From Ophiocordyceps camponoti-saundersi (nom. inval.) (taxonomy: Eukaryota > Ascomycota > Sordariomycetes > Hypocreales > Ophiocordycipitaceae): a stretch of DNA of 64,000 bases. Positions within the stretch are counted from its first letter, which is position 1; the number at the start of each line of letters is the position of its first letter. Positions 55,248 through 64,000 of the stretch are shown here, one piece after another. The position numbers were made by a program, and so were the translations under genes. The DNA lies in NCBI GenBank assembly GCA_003339415.1, contig PDHQ01000026.1:1-64000 (forward strand), read 5' to 3'. The notes under the pieces were generated by a model that saw nothing but the letters and a program-made list of their open reading frames with translations, searched no databases and was not told the origin of the DNA.

Positions 55248-56726
55248 ATGCCAGTCACTCTCAACATCGTGAACCATGCCGCAGAAACATGGGAGCTCGA
55301 AAAGGTTAAATCAGCAGAACGGCTTCTTCAAATCACGAGCGACAAGCTATATAGACGCAGTCGGAGTATCCTACAAAGCTCCTTTAGCCGACGCCACCTC
55401 CGAGAGAACCACATCTCGGCCTCGGAGAATGGATTCGTCTGGTCCGCTTATACGGCCTACAGCAGACATCACCATTTACTGATCCGACCCGAGGACGTGT
55501 GGCTGTCTATCCTGACGCAGCTGAGCTTCTACATCAACGCCAACGCCGAGGAACTTCGTGCTTTCTTCGTCCCTCACGAGGGGAAAAAGGAGCTCGAGAT
55601 CGTGGATATCGGCAGTATCGAGTATTACGATTTCGGCGCCTTTGCTAGGAACATGACACATCTCATATCCAAGAACGTCAACGACCCGGAGCTGAGAACT
55701 TGGATCATGCCGTCTTTTTCGACGACGACTGATGATGACCTCGTGGCGGCCTCGGTGCTGTTCATGGGGGCTATGCAAAGCTACTTCTCGTATAAGTGTA
55801 CCCTTTCCTGTGGTCTTCCCTCCGTCACACTGTTGGGAGAGGTCGAGGACTGGCAGGACATACTCGCGAGACTGGATAAGCTTGAGCAACTCGGCGACGA
55901 AACGGTGCAGTTCGCCAAGATGTTGCGACCTATCCTGCGTCGTATGATCCTCTCATTCGAACAGCCTTCAAGCACGGACGTCGTCTACTTCTGGAACACG
56001 ATGGTCTCAGAGGTCTTTCAGGGCAGCGGCAGTAATCACCTAACTGGTTGGTTGTCCGCCTTTTGCTTCTGGGATCAGTCTGGAAAGGCCAGGTCCGACT
56101 TTGGTCATAACGCCGTGATCGACGACGTGTGTTACCCTCGCATCGAGAAGGTTGACGTGCCTGGGGGATTCGCCTCGGTGCCGATCAAGGTTGATGACAA
56201 TGGCGATGAGTACGAATGCTTCATGATAGCTGGTTCCGTCGGCATGCGTGCCCGTCTTCCGCCGTTCCTTAGCGGACACGAGCCGGAGGAGGAGCCGGGG
56301 GAGAATCCGCAAGCGGCTACGGCTCTCACGGCCGTTCAGCCGGTGATTGGATGGTGGATTTGTGAGAAGGAGACGGATGAGTCCCAAATCGGGGACATGG
56401 ACGTGATTTGGTCGCGGCTGGAGTGCGACGAAAGCCTCAGCAACGCCGATCGCTTGCGCCAGTTGGTCGCTGCTATGAGAGCTATTGACGGCGACTTCTC
56501 AGAGGGTGACGCGCAGGCCTTTGACCTCCTTCTTGATGGCGACCTCCTTCTTGATGGCGAGGGGGAAGAGATGGCGTGCGGGGCGCGGCAGACGACTTCG
56601 TTTCTTCAGGTCGGCGAGCGGGACGAGCCGTGTCTGTCGGGAGAAGGTGACGTCGCCACGGCCCCGGATGACATGATGAGTCCTGCTGAGGTAAAGAGAG
56701 CAGAGCATCACCAAGTCCGTACATAG
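55248..56726 (+). CDS. DUF4419 family protein
   Basis: Intronless, 492 residues. The segment NGFVWSAYTAYSRHHHLLIRPEDVWLSILTQLSFYINANAE and the later LRPILRRMI...VYFWNTMV, GWLSAFCFW and VPGGFASVPIKVDDNG are hallmarks of DUF4419 (PF14388), a fungal-expanded family of unknown biochemistry. The C-terminal 100 residues are acidic low complexity with a duplicated LLDGD. It is transcribed divergently from the HET gene. The family is not known to act with HET proteins, so linkage may be incidental. Confidence 0.88.
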   Translation: MPVTLNIVNHAAETWELEKVKSAERLLQITSDKLYRRSRSILQSSFSRRHLRENHISASENGFVWSAYTAYSRHHHLLIRPEDVWLSILTQLSFYINANAEELRAFFVPHEGKKELEIVDIGSIEYYDFGAFARNMTHLISKNVNDPELRTWIMPSFSTTTDDDLVAASVLFMGAMQSYFSYKCTLSCGLPSVTLLGEVEDWQDILARLDKLEQLGDETVQFAKMLRPILRRMILSFEQPSSTDVVYFWNTMVSEVFQGSGSNHLTGWLSAFCFWDQSGKARSDFGHNAVIDDVCYPRIEKVDVPGGFASVPIKVDDNGDEYECFMIAGSVGMRARLPPFLSGHEPEEEPGENPQAATALTAVQPVIGWWICEKETDESQIGDMDVIWSRLECDESLSNADRLRQLVAAMRAIDGDFSEGDAQAFDLLLDGDLLLDGEGEEMACGARQTTSFLQVGERDEPCLSGEGDVATAPDDMMSPAEVKRAEHHQVRT

Positions 56727-57304
56727 GTAGCTCCGCTCTGTTATCCAGCGCTCTCCTATCCGGCGCTCATCAGGGGTCACCATCATGATCTGGCATATAG
56801 CAGTCTACAACAATCTGATTCAATTCCCCAGCATACCTACATGTCTAATCCGTAGTCATTGATTCCTTCACTGTGCACGGATCAGTCCGAGTATCTGCTG
56901 CTACTTGCCAGACAAACACACCTCGATCGGTATTGAGGATGTTTCACTCTCCCTAAGTCTCCCCTACAGCAAGAGACCCGTCCCAGGCCCCTTTGGCTCT
57001 CCCCAGGCCCTATGGCTACCAGACCCTGTGGCTGTGTCGCTGGACCCTTGCAACTCTCCAAACCCCCAGAAGAGCGGGTGGGTCAAGCAGATATCGCCTG
57101 CGCCACGTCTATACCCAGATAGGTACTAGCTATCGCACATACAAGCCACACCCACTTGGCGATGGAGAAAAAAAGACCGATTAGAGAGAGGCATTGAAAA
57201 AATCGACGACTTTTCTTTTCGCCCACATCCCCGATTATTATCACCATCATCTTTCCTCTCCTCTCTTATCTCTCTTCCTTCCGCACTCGATTTCTTCACT
57301 CGAA
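56727..57304. other. Intergenic region upstream of CBF5
   Basis: No gene recognised. The last 80 bases before the CBF5 start are pyrimidine-rich (CTTTCCTCTCCTCTCTTATC). Confidence 0.45.
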
Positions 57305-58999
57305 ATGGATCTCGACAAGCAAGATGAGAAAGATTATGCCATCAAGCCTCAGCCCGTGACGCCCGCTCTCGACACCTCCTCGTGGCCGCTGCTGCTCAAA
57401 AACTACGATCGGCGTCAGTTATGCTCTTCAAGTCCTTCTACAACTCTTCACCCTGCTAATCTGTTTCTCTCTCTTATCGTCTCATCAGTCCTTGTCCGGA
57501 CCGGTCACTTCACCCCAATCCCAAACGGCTGCTCGCCTCTCAAGCGAGATATCAAGTCGTACATCAGTTCGGGCGTCATCAACCTCGACAAGCCGTCAAA
57601 CCCGTCTAGTCACGAGGTCGTCGCCTGGGTGAAGCGTATCCTTCGGTTCGCCTACCAACCATAGCTTTCCCCGTTTCCCCTTCGTCCCTTTAACAAGAAT
57701 TACCTATAGCGTCGAGAAGACGGGCCACAGCGGCACCCTCGATCCCAAGGTCACCGGCTGCCTCATCGTCTGCATCGACCGCGCCACCCGCCTCGTCAAG
57801 TCGCAGCAGGGCGCCGGAAAGGAATACGTCTGCGTCATTCGTCTCCACGACGAGGTTCCCGGCGGCGAGCCTCAGTTCGCCCGCGCGCTCGAGACCCTCA
57901 CCGGCGCGCTTTTCCAGCGTCCGCCTCTCATCTCCGCCGTCAAGCGCCAGCTACGTATCCGAACCATTCACGAGAGCAAGCTTATAGAGTTCGACAACGA
58001 TCGTCATCTTGGCGTCTTCTGGGTTAGCTGTGAAGCTGGCACCTACATCCGTACCCTTTGCGTCCACCTCGGTCTGCTTCTTGGCGTCGGAGCTCACATG
58101 CAGGAGCTGCGTCGCGTTCGCAGTGGCGCTATGGATGAGTCGAAGCAGCTTGTTACTCTGCACGACGTCCTGGATGCTCAATGGATGATGGACAATACCC
58201 GCGACGAGTCGTATCTGCGCAAGGTCATCTCGCCCCTCGAGACCCTCCTGACGTCGTACAAACGCCTGGTGGTCAAGGACAGCGCCGTCAATGCCGTCTG
58301 CTACGGCGCCAAGCTGATGCTTCCGGGTCTCCTGCGCTACGGTTCGCTTTCTCCGTCTCTCATTCTCCTCTGCTTCCCTATATAATCTGACTTTACCATC
58401 AAGAGGCCGGCATTGAGCACCACGATGAGGTCGTACTCATGACGACAAAGGGAGAGGCCATCGCCCTAGGCATCGCTCATATGGCCACAGTAGAGATGTC
58501 AACGTGTGACCACGGCGTCGTCGCCAGAGTCAAGCGCTGCATCATGGAGCGCGACCTCTACCCGAGACGATGGGGTCTCGGTCCTGTCGCCCTGGAGAAG
58601 AAGAAGCTCAAGGCCAGCGGCAAGCTGGACAAGTACGGCCGGCCTAATGAAGCCACTCCGGCTACGTGGAAGTCCGATTACAAGGACTTTTCCACGGACG
58701 ATGTCGCCGTCGCCGCCGCCGCCACTGCCACTTCCTCCTCAGCCCCGGCCTCGGTGCCGCAACCACCGCCTCCACCACCGTCGACGACTGCGGCGGCAAC
58801 AACGACGGCCATGGAAACGGATCAGCCCTCCGCCGCCGACGAGACCGAGACGAAAAAGCGCAAGAAGCACGAGGGCGAAACTCTAGAAGAGAAAGCCGAG
58901 CGCAAACGGCGGAAAGCGGAGAAGAAGGCGGCCAAGGCGGCTAAGAAATCTACGAAGAAGGACGAGGGAGCGGCAGACAACGACGACGACAGCGAATGA
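57305..58999 (+). CDS. CBF5: Cbf5/dyskerin, H/ACA snoRNP pseudouridine synthase
   Basis: Four exons: 57305-57413, 57489-57645, 57710-58341 and 58404-58999 (497 residues; yeast Cbf5 is about 480). Features in order: N-terminal [14 protein letters not shown], the catalytic motif [16 protein letters not shown] with the essential Asp, [63 protein letters not shown], and a PUA domain (about residues 290-370). A lysine-rich KKE/D-type tail and an expanded Ala/Ser/Pro/Thr linker follow. It isomerises uridine in rRNA and snRNA in the nucleolus with Nhp2, Nop10 and Gar1. Introns 2 and 3 both use the unusual donor GTTCGC; intron 1 uses GTCAGT. Convergent with SAC3. Confidence 0.95.
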
Positions 59000-59663
59000 G
59001 CTGATGCGTGTGACTTGTTCCCTTTTCTTTCTCGTCTTCTTCTTTTGTTATACTGTAGGTCACTATGTATAAAGGTTTATCGGAGTATGTGACGGCGTTT
59101 TTCCTCTGACTTCTCCTCATGGTTTGTTTCATCGCTTGTCTCTAGGGCCCATCGTGAGAAATACTCCCCCCTTTTCTCCCTATCCTTAATATTCCCCTCA
59201 CTTGAAGCTACGGTATATGCATCTGATCTGAGAAAGGAAGAAGAAAATATTGATATTTTTGCGAACTTATCGCTATCTTGGCTTCGAGAATTCGTTCGAA
59301 TCTTGTGTTGAGATCTTATCGAAGAATGCTTCAACACGTCTTATCCTTATACATAGTCCAAAGCACCAAGTCACAGAAACAGGACAGGAAAGCAACATTT
59401 ACAGACTCTACATCCATTCATCTATCTCCGCCCTCCTCCCCTCGGAAGGCCCTCTATGAACAAAAAGGGGTAAAAAAAAGGGGGAGGAGAAAAAAGCGTA
59501 TCTAGATAGTCGTGTGCCATCCATCCTTTTTCCCCCCCTCCCCCCTGATCCCCTACCAACATGGTATGTGGGTATCACATCCGCAATCCAAGTCGCGGAC
59601 AAAGAACAAACAAGAAAGAAATAGAACAAGAAAGGGGAAACATGAAGGGGAAGGGGAAAGAAG
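59000..59663. other. Intergenic region, convergent 3' ends of CBF5 and SAC3
   Basis: Contains C- and G-rich runs (59,528-59,550). No gene or repeat of note. Confidence 0.45.
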
Positions 59664-62600
59664 CTAACCGCTACGCCCCCGTCCCTGACGCTCAAGTTCA
59701 GCCTCCAACTTCTCGCTCTCGGTCCGGAACCAAGCAGCTCCCTCTTCCAACTCGGCTCGCATGGCTCGGATGTCGGCACACATCCGCTCCGCCGTGCTGA
59801 TGGACCTCTTGACCGCCTCCCTTCCGCCGCTGTCGTCATTGTCGTCGTCGTCGTCGCCGTCGTCGACCGCTCCCGACCACGAGTTTCTCTGGCGTTTATT
59901 GTTAGTCGGGGACGAGACTTGTTTGACGGATGAACCTTCCTGTCCGGCTGCTGCCCTTCGCTTGCTGCCGTCGTCGTCATCTTCGTGGACATCATCCTCC
60001 CCCCCTCGTTTTCTCTTTAACAAGGCCACCGCACTCTTATATTCGGCTTGGGATTTCTCCCTGGCTTGGGCCGCTTCGTCGAGCACCGCATTGAGCGTTT
60101 CCATGACCGAGTCCCGTCGCCTCTGCATTTCTCTGGCAGATGGCCGTTCGCTGAGGCGGGTGAACATGTCCGGTCTCTTAAACGCGGGCAACACCGTTCC
60201 GTCAGGCAGCCGCACGGAGGACTTGAGCTTCCAGCGAGGCGGGGTGTGAACAATCCGCGGCCTCGGCTCTTTCGTCATCGGCACTTTCGACATCGACTCT
60301 TTCTTGCTCGACGACATGGAAGGCAGCGAGCGTCGGAAATTGGTTGTAGGGTGCTCTCGCGGAGCTTTGTCTATCTTGGGGCTTGCCTTGTTGGTATCCT
60401 TTGACTGCCGTTGAGTCACCTCTTTCGACTTGCTCGGCTTGGTCGGCTTCCTCGTGTCTGAGGCCTCGGAAGCAACAGAGTCGTCGGCAACGATCCTCGT
60501 GGCCGCCTCCATTTCGTTGCCCACCCCGTTCAAGACGCCGCTTGCCAGCAGCGCTCTAGCCTTACGCCTGGAATCGAGTAGTCCCTTGAGTTCCCGCGCC
60601 ATCTCCTCCTCGCGCAACTCCTTCTCTCGCAACTCCTTCTCACGCCTGGCGGCAATTTTCGCATCCCGCTTCGCCTTCATTCGTTCGAGAATATGTTCAC
60701 GCATTGCATCTCGACCGGCGCGCGCCACTTTGGCCAGGGATCTTTCTCTGAGGACCTCCCTCCAGCGTTTCAAGTATTTCCTGGCAGTGGTCTGCATCCG
60801 AAACTGCTGAGCTCTGGCCTCGAGAAGCTCTTTTTCCTCCCGAGCCTTTCGCTCTTTCTCCTCTCTCTGGAAGATCTCGTACGCATTTTCCGTGGCGCTT
60901 TTGATAGTGTGCAGTAAAAAGTCTGACAAAAGTCCGTTGTCTCCGTTGACGTACCAATTGGTGAAGCCAGGAAGAAACTCCTGCTTCGTCGGTCTCTCTT
61001 CTGCCGGCGAGTTAGCTGTTGGCGCCTGATTGATATTCTCTGCTGCCGAAGGGGTTGGAACTGGTTCCATACTCAGCTCTTCGGGCCTCGGCTGAGCTTG
61101 CGTCGAAGACTGGAGCTGTGCTTGAACTTCCGCTCCATTTGCCGGTTCAAGACGCTCGCTAGATGCAAAGCCGGTCACTCCTGGGCGCTCCGGCTCGTTG
61201 ATCGCAGCACTACTGGTTTGCTGGAATGAGGCAACTTCGGGCAACGTGTTCGAGGGCGCAAGCGAAGCTACTGGCCGTTCCATGGTGGAATATGTCGCCT
61301 CGTTCTGATGGTTCACGGGCGCGGGCGCGGGCGTCGTGAATAGGGGTGCATTCTGCTGCTGGTTCCACTGCGCCATGAAGGGCGAAACATTCTGCTGCTG
61401 ACCCATGGGTGCCATGGACAGCGAGGCATCCTGCTGAGGGTTCGGCTGCGCCATGAAGGGCGAAGCATTCTGCTGCTGGCCTGTGGGCGCCATGGATAGC
61501 GAGGCATCTTGCTGAGGGTTCGGCTGCGCCATGAAGGGCGAAGCATTCTGCTGCTGGCCCATGGGCGCCATGGATAGCGAGGCATCCTGCTGCTGGTTCG
61601 CCTGCGTAGTAGAGAACAAGGCATTCTGCCGCTGATTCGAGAGCGTCGTGGAGGTCGAGGCATTCTGCCGCTGATTCGGGGGCGTCATGGAGAGCGAGGC
61701 ATTCTGCTGAGGGTTCGCGGGCGCCACGAAGAGCGAAGCATCCTGCTGCGGGTTCGAGGGCGTCATCGAGAACGAAGCATTCTGCTGATGATTCGCCTGC
61801 GTCATGAAGGGGGAGGCATTCCGCTGCGATAAAGTTTGCCTGCTCGTCCCCGCTCCGAAGCCGAACACCTGGGAGGAGGCTCTAGATGACGCGGCGGGCG
61901 CGGCAAGCTCACCAGGTTTGCTGCTTCTTGGCAGAACCGAAGGATTCGCCGCCGCCACCGTGTCGACATTGGGCTTGCTTAGCGATGCGAAAGGATTAGG
62001 TTTTGTCCCGCTCGAGTTAGCATCTTGCCTTTCTGCGATCTGAGGAGTAGGGGCGAAGGGATTGTGCCGGGTTTGCGGAGGAGCATTGGAGGCGGCGCTT
62101 CCCAAGATGGTGAAGCCGGTGCTCGGCTGCACAGGGGCCGCAAAAGGGTTGTTGACCGTCGTCGGCGCCGACGCATCTGCCGCCGAGCTGGGGATCGGCG
62201 CGAAGGGGTTGAGCTTCGGCGCGAAGGGGTTTGGCTTGGGCGCCCCGAGGCCCCCTTCCGATTGAGGAGGCGGCTGGGGAGGGGGAGCAAACGGGTTGGG
62301 CTTGGGAGGTGCTGATGCAGCCGCAGGTGTAAACATGCTCTTTGGAGGCACGTCGTGGAGGAAGTGATCCGTTTCCTTGCTTCTGATCTCCTCCAATGAG
62401 GGATATTTTTTGACCGACGGTCCATTATCGTCCGATCCATCTGAATCCGGGTCAAGCACAAAGGGGCTGCGAGGCAGCCGCTTCTGCCGCGAAGAGGCGG
62501 CGTCTCGCCCGTCTTCCTCTGTATCTGAGCAGGACATGTTAGCCAGGATATTCTCTATTCCAAGAAGCGATCCGAGGCCTCGCGGTGCTTCGTCAATCGC

Positions 62601-64000
62601 AACATCATCGTGCTGCGTACCTGACTCCATGATAAACCCATTAGAGAATATATCGTGGTTCTTGGACGGACCAGCCCCTGAAGTCTTGTCGACCTCTCCA
62701 TTGTAGGACCACTCCAGTGACTTGCGCCCAGTTCGGACCCATCCGTCGGTTTCGGCACTACCAACGAAGAGACTTTCTTCGTCAACGCCATTGCTGGTGG
62801 CCTGTCTGTCTTTGCCGCCCGTGTAGATGGTCGTGTGGATGACGCTGGGCAGGGGCGCTAGCCCTCTCTTGTTCTCCACCAAGGTCTGCGAGAACTGGTG
62901 CTCCAGCCGCACGTGGGGAAGCGGAGCTCTGTCGTTCAGTACGAGCAACTGACGAGTAACGTCCGTGGGGTAGTTCTGGTCCGGCTCGAAGTCAAGATTG
63001 TGCAGCCTCGCGAAGTCGATGGCCTGTTCAACCTCGTCGAAACGCAGAAACTCGTTGAGAGAAGCTGCTGTGACGTCCTCAGCCGGGCCTTTGGGTCTGG
63101 TCAGTGAGCGCTTTACTGTGGCGAGCAACGACCGTCTGAGATGCTGAAAGTGGCATTCAGCAAAGCAAGCCATCGTGTACGACACCTCGTCATCCTCGAC
63201 GATGCCGAAATACGCCACATTGGCGCCTGAAGATGCCAGCAGGGGCCCCGCATGGCCGTCCTTGCGTGAACCGATGAACTCGTGCGTGTTTTGCAGAGCT
63301 TCAACCAGAGACACGGCCGTCCTGATCTCGTCGGAATCCTGCCACAAGCTTGGCCGCCACTGCCGCTGCAAAGTTTCCAGTATGCCGGAGTCGCGACCGT
63401 GAAACAAGACATAGTATGCTCGGAACTCAGCCTCGTTCTCGCAAACGACGCCCTGCTCGTTACAATCGTCGTAGACGTCCCGCAGCGAAAGCAGAGTCTT
63501 CCCAAGCTGCTCCAGTTCTTGCTGCTCGACGAAAGTCTCGTCCTTTTTCGTGCCCCGGGACAAAAGATGAAGAGACGTGACGTGGAAACGGGTGATGTTT
63601 TCAAGCACGTAGACCTGGGTCTTGACTTCTTTCTCAGACATGGAGGAGAAAAAGGCAAAGTCGCGCCGAATAGCACGCGTTCGGTCCCAGAGGAAGGGAT
63701 GAACGGAGGAAAGGTTGTCGTCATGCCGCAGCACTATGTCGACGAGATAGTCGAGAGTTCGTCGAAGCGAAAAAGCAGAGCGCACATCCATAGGCAAGGG
63801 GGCCTCTTGGCCGGCAGCAGAGCGAGCCAGCTTCTTGACCATCCTCTCAACCAGCACAGCGCCCGTCCGAGGATCTTTCTCCGGCTTGTTGACATCGTGC
63901 TCACTGATGCGCGTGATAACCTCGTGTTCAGGGCACATTTCTTCGCAGATTCCCTTGAACTCGATCGCGTCACTCAGTCGCTTACGCTTGTCGGGGTCAT
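59664..64000 (-). CDS. SAC3: Sac3/GANP-type mRNA export protein, partial (cut by right edge)
   Basis: The frame stays open to base 64000; the N terminus lies outside. It begins with FKGICEEMCPEHEVITRISE, the CxxMCP signature of the SAC3/GANP domain, then VRSAFSLRRTLDYLVD, DRTRAIRRDF, ENEAEFRAYYVLFHG and ALQNTHEF, all diagnostic. The middle is disordered with seven NPFA-type repeats (about 62,290-61,990) and a 13-residue tandem array. A coiled, basic Lys/Arg/Glu-rich region (about 60,870-60,580) may correspond to the Sus1/Cdc31-binding CID helix. A disordered C terminus ends the protein. Sac3 is the scaffold of TREX-2 at nuclear pores, coupling transcription to mRNA export. Confidence 0.92.
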   Translation of the reverse strand, partial: DPDKRKRLSDAIEFKGICEEMCPEHEVITRISEHDVNKPEKDPRTGAVLVERMVKKLARSAAGQEAPLPMDVRSAFSLRRTLDYLVDIVLRHDDNLSSVHPFLWDRTRAIRRDFAFFSSMSEKEVKTQVYVLENITRFHVTSLHLLSRGTKKDETFVEQQELEQLGKTLLSLRDVYDDCNEQGVVCENEAEFRAYYVLFHGRDSGILETLQRQWRPSLWQDSDEIRTAVSLVEALQNTHEFIGSRKDGHAGPLLASSGANVAYFGIVEDDEVSYTMACFAECHFQHLRRSLLATVKRSLTRPKGPAEDVTAASLNEFLRFDEVEQAIDFARLHNLDFEPDQNYPTDVTRQLLVLNDRAPLPHVRLEHQFSQTLVENKRGLAPLPSVIHTTIYTGGKDRQATSNGVDEESLFVGSAETDGWVRTGRKSLEWSYNGEVDKTSGAGPSKNHDIFSNGFIMESGTQHDDVAIDEAPRGLGSLLGIENILANMSCSDTEEDGRDAASSRQKRLPRSPFVLDPDSDGSDDNGPSVKKYPSLEEIRSKETDHFLHDVPPKSMFTPAAASAPPKPNPFAPPPQPPPQSEGGLGAPKPNPFAPKLNPFAPIPSSAADASAPTTVNNPFAAPVQPSTGFTILGSAASNAPPQTRHNPFAPTPQIAERQDANSSGTKPNPFASLSKPNVDTVAAANPSVLPRSSKPGELAAPAASSRASSQVFGFGAGTSRQTLSQRNASPFMTQANHQQNASFSMTPSNPQQDASLFVAPANPQQNASLSMTPPNQRQNASTSTTLSNQRQNALFSTTQANQQQDASLSMAPMGQQQNASPFMAQPNPQQDASLSMAPTGQQQNASPFMAQPNPQQDASLSMAPMGQQQNVSPFMAQWNQQQNAPLFTTPAPAPVNHQNEATYSTMERPVASLAPSNTLPEVASFQQTSSAAINEPERPGVTGFASSERLEPANGAEVQAQLQSSTQAQPRPEELSMEPVPTPSAAENINQAPTANSPAEERPTKQEFLPGFTNWYVNGDNGLLSDFLLHTIKSATENAYEIFQREEKERKAREEKELLEARAQQFRMQTTARKYLKRWREVLRERSLAKVARAGRDAMREHILERMKAKRDAKIAARREKELREKELREEEMARELKGLLDSRRKARALLASGVLNGVGNEMEAATRIVADDSVASEASDTRKPTKPSKSKEVTQRQSKDTNKASPKIDKAPREHPTTNFRRSLPSMSSSKKESMSKVPMTKEPRPRIVHTPPRWKLKSSVRLPDGTVLPAFKRPDMFTRLSERPSAREMQRRRDSVMETLNAVLDEAAQAREKSQAEYKSAVALLKRKRGGEDDVHEDDDDGSKRRAAAGQEGSSVKQVSSPTNNKRQRNSWSGAVDDGDDDDDNDDSGGREAVKRSISTAERMCADIRAMRAELEEGAAWFRTESEKLEAELERQGRGRSG
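61315..61820 (-). repeat. Twelve-plus tandem 39-bp units in SAC3
   Basis: On the minus strand, twelve exact 39-bp units run from 61820 to 61353, followed by a thirteenth partial unit. Each encodes about NASxxMxxxNxQQ. Three units (NASPFMAQPNPQQ / DASLSMAPxGQQQ alternating) are nearly identical, showing recent duplication of a two-unit block. Confidence 0.9.

Overview
This window is nuclear DNA of a filamentous ascomycete. The evidence is short GT-AG introns with CTRAY-like branch sites, typical fungal housekeeping genes (Cbf5, Sac3, Nta1, derlin), fungal-only families (HET, NACHT STAND proteins, DUF4419) and a long AT-rich tract with the signature of repeat-induced point mutation (RIP). A gene with the enterotoxin A (ADP-ribosyltransferase) fold plus a GH18 chitinase points to an insect- or nematode-associated Hypocreales species. 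That placement is inference; no species is assigned.

Layout. 1-10,255 is a RIP-ruined transposon nest with almost no CA/TG dinucleotides. Two copies of a 1,776-bp LTR element (1112-2887 and 4097-5872, same orientation, each with a 5-bp target duplication) sit inside or beside the minus-strand pol relic of a Ty3/Gypsy element. 10,300-14,417 is a broken multi-exon enterotoxin-like gene on the minus strand. A third LTR element (10,600-11,816) lies at the first bases of one of its introns, so one exon is left stranded on the far side. 15,827-19,513 is an SF1 helicase with C-terminal zinc knuckles. A small chromovirus relic (RNase H end next to a chromodomain) lies near 20,000-20,400. Then come a GH18 chitinase, an MFS transporter, a small secreted protein and a decayed S10 serine carboxypeptidase.

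29,793-33,517 is a hydrolase-NACHT-ankyrin STAND gene, divergent from a derlin gene that uses a GC-AG intron. A secreted repeat protein and a single-pass membrane protein converge next. 37,068-43,547 is gene-poor. It is followed by NTA1 (with a 13-nt microexon carrying the catalytic cysteine), a Cys-rich single-pass surface protein, a second hydrolase-NACHT-ankyrin gene whose 3' end overlaps a convergent HET-domain gene, a DUF4419 gene, CBF5, and SAC3 cut by the right edge.

How the parts relate. ERAD (derlin), N-degron processing (Nta1), rRNA pseudouridylation (Cbf5) and mRNA export (Sac3) are housekeeping genes. Between them lie accessory genes for non-self recognition (two NACHT genes, one HET), host or cell-wall interaction (chitinase, secreted proteins, toxin relic) and transposon remains. 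The pattern is an accessory, transposon-rich stretch to the left grading into a mixed core/accessory stretch to the right.
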